Shown: positions 61,095-64,000 of the stretch, piece by piece | How the letters are laid out: every line of letters starts with the position of its first letter | Position numbering within the stretch: the first letter of the stretch is position 1 | Source of the DNA: Bacillota bacterium | Lineage (GTDB): Bacteria; Bacillota; Clostridia; Tissierellales; MES13 | Reading direction: 5' to 3' | Length of the DNA stretch: 64,000 bases | Assembly: GCA_009711785.1 (NCBI GenBank) | Contig: VENA01000003.1 | Coordinates: forward strand, 1-64,000 | Notes under the pieces: model-generated | The model's database searches: none | Told to the model about the DNA's origin: nothing | Seen by the model: only the letters and a program-made list of their open reading frames with translations | Translations under genes and position numbers: made by a program

Positions 61095-61703
61095 TTATAA
61101 TTCATGTAATAATTTTTTTATCTTCTCTATTAATAAGACTTTAGTTTCTGTATTATATATCACCACATCAGCTTCATTGATCTTTTCTTTTAAAGATTTT
61201 TGAGCTTTTATTCTTTTTATAGCACTTTCCTTATCTAGGTTATCTCTCTTCATTAGTCTATCTAATTGCTGATTTTCATAGGCATAAACTAACCAAACCT
61301 CATCAAAATTAATACCGTTTTCTTCTAATTCTTTTCTAGTTTCAACTAATAAGGGGATATCTAAAAAAACTATATTATGTTTTTCTAAATATTCATTAGT
61401 TCTTTTTTTTATTGTTTTTATTATATTAGGATGAATTATTTTATTTAACTTTAATCTTAATTTATCATCTTTAAATATAATTGAGCCGAGTTTTTCTCTG
61501 TTAATAGATAGATCACTATTAAGTATTTCTTTCCCAAAATTTCTTACTATTTCTTTATATGCAGGCTTATTGACTTCAACTACTTCCCGCGATATTTCAT
61601 CTGCATCTACTACAGGAAATTCCTTAGATTTTAAATATTTTGAAACTGTACTCTTTCCTGAAGCTATTCCGCCTGTTAAACCTATAACTTTATTTTGTTT
61701 CAT
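61095..61703 (-). CDS. coaE: dephospho-CoA kinase
   Basis: A 202-aa kinase for the last step of CoA synthesis. P-loop GLTGGIASGKSTVSKYL, VVDADEISREVV, FLDIPLL, and RDNLDKESAIKRIKAQ (lid). ATG at 61703 has AGGTG about nine nt upstream and overlaps the end of polA by 14 nt. A longer reading starts 12 nt upstream. The polA-coaE pairing is common in Firmicutes. Confidence 0.96.
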   Translation of the reverse strand: MKQNKVIGLTGGIASGKSTVSKYLKSKEFPVVDADEISREVVEVNKPAYKEIVRNFGKEILNSDLSINREKLGSIIFKDDKLRLKLNKIIHPNIIKTIKKRTNEYLEKHNIVFLDIPLLVETRKELEENGINFDEVWLVYAYENQQLDRLMKRDNLDKESAIKRIKAQKSLKEKINEADVVIYNTETKVLLIEKIKKLLHEL

Positions 61704-64000
61704 ACCAATTATCACCTATATTCATATCAACCTTTAAAGGCACATTAAGCTTAATAGCATTTTCCATCAAATTTTTAAGTAGATTTTTCACTTCATCAAT
61801 TTCATCATTATGGGTTTCTATAATTAATTCATCATGAACCTGAAGAATCAGCTTAGATTTCATATTTTTATTCTTTAGCTCATTATGAACTTTAAGCATT
61901 GCTATTTTTATAATATCAGCTGCACTTCCCTGTATAGGTGTATTCATAGCTGTTCTTTCCCCAAAACTTCTTACATTATAATTTCTATTATTTATCTCTG
62001 GTAAAAATCGTCTTCTATGAAGTATAGTCTTAACATATCCATTTTTCTTTGCTTCTTTTACTATATCATCCATATATTTTTTTACTTCTTTATAATTTTC
62101 GAAATACTTATCTATATATTTCTTTGCCTCTTTTCTACTAATTCCTAAGTCCCTAGATAAGCCATAATCACTAATTCCATAAACAATTCCAAAATTAACT
62201 GCTTTTGCTCTACTTCTCATTAAAGAAGTAACTTTTTCTTTATCCACATCAAAAACCTCTGATGCTGTTTTTGTATGAATATCTTCGTTATCATAAAAAG
62301 CATTTTTAAGTTTAAAATCATCTGAAATATGGGCTAATACTCTCAATTCGATTTGTGAATAATCAGCATCCACTAAAGAATAATTTTCATCTCGAGCAGT
62401 GAATACTTTTCTTATTTTTCTTCCTTCTTCTGTTTTTATAGGTATATTCTGAAGATTAGGTTCAGTACTACTAATCCTTCCCGTAGCTGTTATTGTCTGA
62501 TTAAAACTTGAATGAACCTTTTTTGTTTCACTATCTATTACATTTAACAAACCGTCAATATAAGTAGTTTTTATTTTAACTATTTGTCTATATTCTAATA
62601 TTTTCTCTATTACTTCATGTTTGCCTTTAAGTTTTTCTAATACAGAAGCGCTTGTTGAATATCCTGTTTTTGTTTTTTTAATCGGCGGTAATTCAAGCTT
62701 TTCAAATAATACCTTCCCTAGTTGTTTAGGGGAATTAATATTAAATTCTTCTCCTGATAGATCATAAATTGATTTTGTTAAATTATCTATCTTTTCTTGA
62801 AATTCTTTCTCTAAACTTTCTAACTTTTTAATATCAACTTTAAAGCCATTAAACTCCATATCGGCTAAAACTTTAATTAGTGGCATTTCTATATTAGTAA
62901 AAAGTTCTACCATATCATATTCCTCGATTTTTTCCATAATTGATTTTTCTATTTTTGAAATAACATTTACCTTAGTACAATGATATTCTGCTAACTTTTC
63001 TATTTCTAAATCTGTAAATTTCTTTTTCTTTTTACCTTTACCTAAAAGTTCTTCTTCATCTTTTATCTCTATATTAAGGTATTCATTACATAAAGATTTT
63101 AAATTATAATTATTTTGGGTTGGATTTATTAAGTATTGTCCTATAACGCTGTCAAAATATATACCATTAAGTTCTATATCATTTCTAAGTAATACTAAAA
63201 TATCTGTTTTTATATTATGTCCTGACTTTTTAATTGAATTATCTATAAAAATCTCTTTAAACGAATCTATAAAGCTACTAAATTTAATATTTTCATTAAA
63301 ATCAATATAATAAGAATCATTTTCACTTACCTTTATTGTTATACCTATTACTTTATCCTTTAGTGGGTTTTCGCCTTCTATTATAAATTTAAAATAGAAT
63401 TTTCTATTATTTAATATTTCCTTTTTTATGCTATCAATATCAGATTCTTTAGAAACAATATTAAATTTCGTACCTAACTTTTCTTTTTTCTTTTCTATAA
63501 CTTTTTTATCTATCTTATTTAAAAGACTTTTAAATCCAAGCTTTTGATATAAGTCATATAATCCCTCTTCATCAGGCTTTTCTAATCTTAATTTATTGAT
63601 ATCTACATCTATCGGCATATCAGTCACTATAGTAACTAATCTTTTACTCATGAAAGCTTGTGGTTTATTTTCTATTAATTTTTCCTTTAATTTTTTTCCT
63701 GAAACCCCTTCAATATTTTCATAAACTTCTTCTAAAGTATTGAATTTCTTTAATAACTTAATCCCAGTTTTTTCTCCAACTCCGGGAACTCCAGGAATAT
63801 TATCTGACTTATCGCCCATAAGAGCCTTAAGATCAATAAACTGCTTTGCAGATATTTCATATCTATTATACATTTCTTCTTCATCATATACTGATAAATT
63901 AGTTATACCTCTTTTAGTTATTAAAACTTTAGTCTTTTCACTTACTAGTTGTAAATAATCCTTATCTCCAGTTACTAAAATAACATCAAAGTCATTTTCC
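61690..64000 (-). CDS. polA: DNA polymerase I (N-terminus beyond the window)
   Basis: About 769 C-terminal residues are visible. The frame is open to the right edge, so the first part of the 5' nuclease lies outside. Visible: end of the 5'-3' exonuclease with H3TH (ALMGDKSDNIPGVPGVGEKTG), a 3'-5' exonuclease fold without its DxE acidic residues (proofreading inactive, as in Bacillus/Taq types), and the polymerase domain (DADYSQIELRVLAH, RSRAKAVNFGIVYGIS, LQVHDELI). It functions in Okazaki-fragment maturation and repair. An internal ATG at 63873 is not the start because coding continues upstream of it (VTGDKDYLQLVS). Confidence 0.97.
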   Translation of the reverse strand, partial: ENDFDVILVTGDKDYLQLVSEKTKVLITKRGITNLSVYDEEEMYNRYEISAKQFIDLKALMGDKSDNIPGVPGVGEKTGIKLLKKFNTLEEVYENIEGVSGKKLKEKLIENKPQAFMSKRLVTIVTDMPIDVDINKLRLEKPDEEGLYDLYQKLGFKSLLNKIDKKVIEKKKEKLGTKFNIVSKESDIDSIKKEILNNRKFYFKFIIEGENPLKDKVIGITIKVSENDSYYIDFNENIKFSSFIDSFKEIFIDNSIKKSGHNIKTDILVLLRNDIELNGIYFDSVIGQYLINPTQNNYNLKSLCNEYLNIEIKDEEELLGKGKKKKKFTDLEIEKLAEYHCTKVNVISKIEKSIMEKIEEYDMVELFTNIEMPLIKVLADMEFNGFKVDIKKLESLEKEFQEKIDNLTKSIYDLSGEEFNINSPKQLGKVLFEKLELPPIKKTKTGYSTSASVLEKLKGKHEVIEKILEYRQIVKIKTTYIDGLLNVIDSETKKVHSSFNQTITATGRISSTEPNLQNIPIKTEEGRKIRKVFTARDENYSLVDADYSQIELRVLAHISDDFKLKNAFYDNEDIHTKTASEVFDVDKEKVTSLMRSRAKAVNFGIVYGISDYGLSRDLGISRKEAKKYIDKYFENYKEVKKYMDDIVKEAKKNGYVKTILHRRRFLPEINNRNYNVRSFGERTAMNTPIQGSAADIIKIAMLKVHNELKNKNMKSKLILQVHDELIIETHNDEIDEVKNLLKNLMENAIKLNVPLKVDMNIGDNWYETK

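Noticed and set aside
1..64000. CRISPR arrays, prophage, integrases or transposases
   Set aside because: I saw no regularly spaced repeats, phage structural genes, recombinases or transposase motifs in either strand.

Overview
The window is a very AT-rich, densely coded chromosomal segment of an anaerobic, spore-forming Clostridia-type Firmicute, most likely in the Tissierellales/Peptostreptococcales neighbourhood. That placement is inferred from gene content. The evidence is a six-gene Rnf complex, a sensory-type [FeFe]-hydrogenase-like protein, complete selenocysteine machinery, SpoIVFA/SpoIVFB and a Spo0B-like protein, and the Firmicute order mreBCD-minCDE-spoIVFAB-rng-rplU-prp-rpmA-obg-yhbY-nadD-yqeK-rsfS. 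Almost every gene is on the minus strand. The exceptions are a D,D-carboxypeptidase at 18.5-19.8 kb and a possible gene end at the left edge. I saw no prophage, insertion sequence, CRISPR array or rRNA.

Layout, left to right. 0-10 kb: cca, a DEAD-box helicase, two related secreted helical-repeat proteins plus two tiny ORFs, a hemolysin III-type membrane protein, a membrane-anchored pseudokinase-like protein, a YkvA protein, a universal stress protein, tRNA-Sec and a membrane serine hydrolase. 10-18 kb (transcribed right to left): comEA-selD-selA-selB, then an OmpR-type response regulator, a histidine kinase and a GerMN lipoprotein. 18-23 kb: dacF, ridA with a YheO-type regulator, and rsfS-yqeK-nadD. 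23-33 kb: yhbY, obg, spo0B-like, rpmA-prp-rplU behind an L21 leader, rng, two radical-SAM-linked genes and spoIVFB-spoIVFA. 33-43 kb: mgsA, minEDC, mrdA, mreDCB, radC, maf and three small membrane or exported proteins. 43.5-48.6 kb: rnfCDGEAB. 48.9-54.5 kb: dinB, a SPOR protein and a six-gene sensory-hydrogenase cluster. 54.6-64 kb: a GGDEF protein, an APH-fold kinase, tRNA-Leu(GAG), an oligopeptide-binding lipoprotein, pncB, a lytic transglycosylase, coaE and the 5'-truncated polA.

Several functional groups are clear. tRNA-Sec, SelA, SelB and SelD together make and insert selenocysteine, and SelD itself carries an in-frame UGA at codon 16. Rnf couples ferredoxin oxidation to NAD+ reduction and ion pumping. 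The cluster just upstream of rnf has a hydrogenase-like sensor that keeps the cluster-ligand cysteines but lacks the proton-transfer cysteine, accompanied by DRTGG, anti-sigma-type ATPase and PHP proteins. Prp sits between the genes for L21 and L27, and L27 carries the N-terminal extension that Prp removes.

The most interesting unexplained signals are these. (1) The rnf leader has two promoters and a complete intrinsic terminator between promoter and rnfC start, which looks like an attenuator or riboswitch. (2) Three neighbouring secreted or membrane ORFs (2.9-4.6 kb) share TGTGAT-N5-TGTGAT-type boxes placed 9-10 bp from their -10 elements, suggesting a small envelope regulon. (3) The sensory hydrogenase cluster lies beside rnf. 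(4) mrdA is oversized and has internal repeats. (5) A Cys4 insertion sits inside a GGDEF domain.
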